Assembly: GCA_041394845.1 (NCBI GenBank) | Contig: JAWKHL010000001.1 | Span: 806,001-870,000, forward strand | Direction of reading: 5' to 3' | DNA from: JAHCHG01 sp041394845 | GTDB lineage: Bacteria > Acidobacteriota > Blastocatellia > Pyrinomonadales > Pyrinomonadaceae | Length of the DNA: 64,000 nt | Part shown: positions 63,374-64,000 of the stretch, piece by piece | Layout of the letters: every line of letters starts with the position of its first letter | Numbering within the stretch: the stretch's first letter is position 1 | The notes under the pieces: model-generated | The model's database searches: none | What the model saw: the letters and a program-made list of their open reading frames with translations, nothing else | What the model was told of the DNA's origin: nothing | Made by a program: the position numbers and the translations under genes

Positions 63374-63646
63374 TTTGCTTTTTTTCGGGCAAAAATCGAA
63401 AATATCGCTGAGTTTTATTCCAAAGTTTTTGGAACTTTACAAATGCCCCGACGTGTAAAAGACCCGTATGCCGAAAAGCGGCCTGCGTTGAATTTGATAA
63501 CATCCTCAAAAAAAATCCGGTGGAAAATTTGGAGGGAGATCTTTCTGCAAAAAGCCGGGTTTGAAATAATATTTGATTTTTCAGGTTTCGGTTGATCCGT
63601 TAAATTTACTGCCCGTGATTTGTTTCGGGATTTGGGAAATAAAATT

Positions 63647-64000
63647 ATGAAAAAATCTGCTTACGTCCGTTTTTCCGTTACCCTTTTACTGCTTTTTTCC
63701 TTGCTTTCACCGACGGCCGTTCTGGCTTCCGGGGACGGAAAGAAACATTTTAAAAAGGGAATGAAACATGAGAGTGCCGAAGAATGGGATCAGGCGGTCG
63801 AGGAATTTGCTCTAGCCATTGTCGATAATCCGAGAAATCCCGAATACCGGCTTCATTACCAGCGAGCCCTTTTTAACGCGTCGCAGATGTATATGAAGAA
63901 GGGGACCGCTCAGGCCAATGAAAAGGACTACGCCGGCGCTTACATTTCATTCCGGAAAGCTTACGGGTACGATCCGGTCAATGAACTGGCAAAAGCCGAG
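63647..64000 (+). CDS. Exported TPR-containing protein, probable N-terminus of a GspD-like secretin, 3' truncated
   Basis: From ATG 63647 the first 118 codons are in the window. A signal peptide (MKKSAYVRFSVTLLLLFSLL) is followed by TPR-like helices (GMKHESAEEWDQAVEEFALA; KDYAGAYISFRKAYGYDPVN). In Acidobacteriota, secretins of T2SS-type clusters often begin with such TPR repeats, and gspE lies just upstream. The secretin domain itself is beyond the window edge, so this is an inference from context. Confidence 0.6.
   Translation, partial: MKKSAYVRFSVTLLLLFSLLSPTAVLASGDGKKHFKKGMKHESAEEWDQAVEEFALAIVDNPRNPEYRLHYQRALFNASQMYMKKGTAQANEKDYAGAYISFRKAYGYDPVNELAKAE

Overview
The window reads as a chromosomal segment of an Acidobacteriota bacterium, most likely from the Blastocatellia/Pyrinomonadales side (inference). 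The grounds are three secreted VWFA-related proteins of the acidobacterial type, an Oar-like TonB-dependent receptor with a carboxypeptidase-regulatory domain, a secreted HEXXHXXGXXH metalloprotease, many exported TPR proteins, a type II secretion cluster and a Ser/Thr kinase with an exported tail. Gene density is high and housekeeping genes dominate. I found no tRNA, rRNA, CRISPR array, prophage or transposase gene.

Layout. 1-10 kb: 3' part of a transmembrane Ser/Thr kinase paired with a TPR protein, an exported TPR-CHAT protein, a secreted protein with a fresh internal duplication, a secreted Gln/Arg-rich protein and another exported TPR protein. 10-14.4 kb: DinB-like protein, a roughly 300-bp multi-hairpin repeat element, a CPA2 antiporter and the GTPase Der. 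14.4-18.4 kb: succinate dehydrogenase operon (sdhC-sdhA-sdhB plus a small TPR-like gene) behind a clear sigma70-type promoter. 18.6-25 kb: secreted metalloprotease, small secreted protein, Oar-like receptor. 25-34 kb (minus strand): clpS-clpA, then a compact four-gene operon (GH63-type glucosidase, GNAT, VWFA protein, glucose-dehydrogenase-like enzyme). 34-45.5 kb: tonB, a MauE-thioredoxin-thioredoxin fusion, tgt-yajC-secD-secF, and a tonB-exbB-exbD-exbD-TPR lipoprotein cluster. 45.6-54.5 kb: rel/spoT, ridA, rpmB, a parvulin-type PPIase lipoprotein, ABC-F ATPase, guaB and a RodZ-like protein. 54.6-58 kb: a miniature bacterial microcompartment (BMC) locus. 58-64 kb: two more VWFA proteins and a type II secretion cluster (gspF, gspE, start of a gspD-like gene).

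The most unusual region is the BMC mini-locus at 54.67-57.95 kb. A BMC-H shell gene, an AdhE-type CoA-acylating aldehyde dehydrogenase with a long C-terminal extension, a zinc-ribbon membrane protein, a 33-codon single-helix membrane protein and a second BMC-H gene are followed by a strong terminator. It has no pentamer (vertex) gene, no phosphotransacylase, no alcohol dehydrogenase and no signature enzyme. The two membrane-anchored proteins sit inside the shell operon, and the second shell protein carries an Asp in the expected pore loop. This suggests a partial or satellite aldehyde-processing compartment, perhaps membrane-associated (inference).

Functionally, the window combines cell-envelope export (SecDF-YajC, type II secretion), energised outer-membrane uptake (TonB/ExbBD with the Oar-like receptor), many secreted adhesion or protease-like proteins, and core metabolism and stress control (SDH, IMPDH, Rel, ClpAP adaptor).
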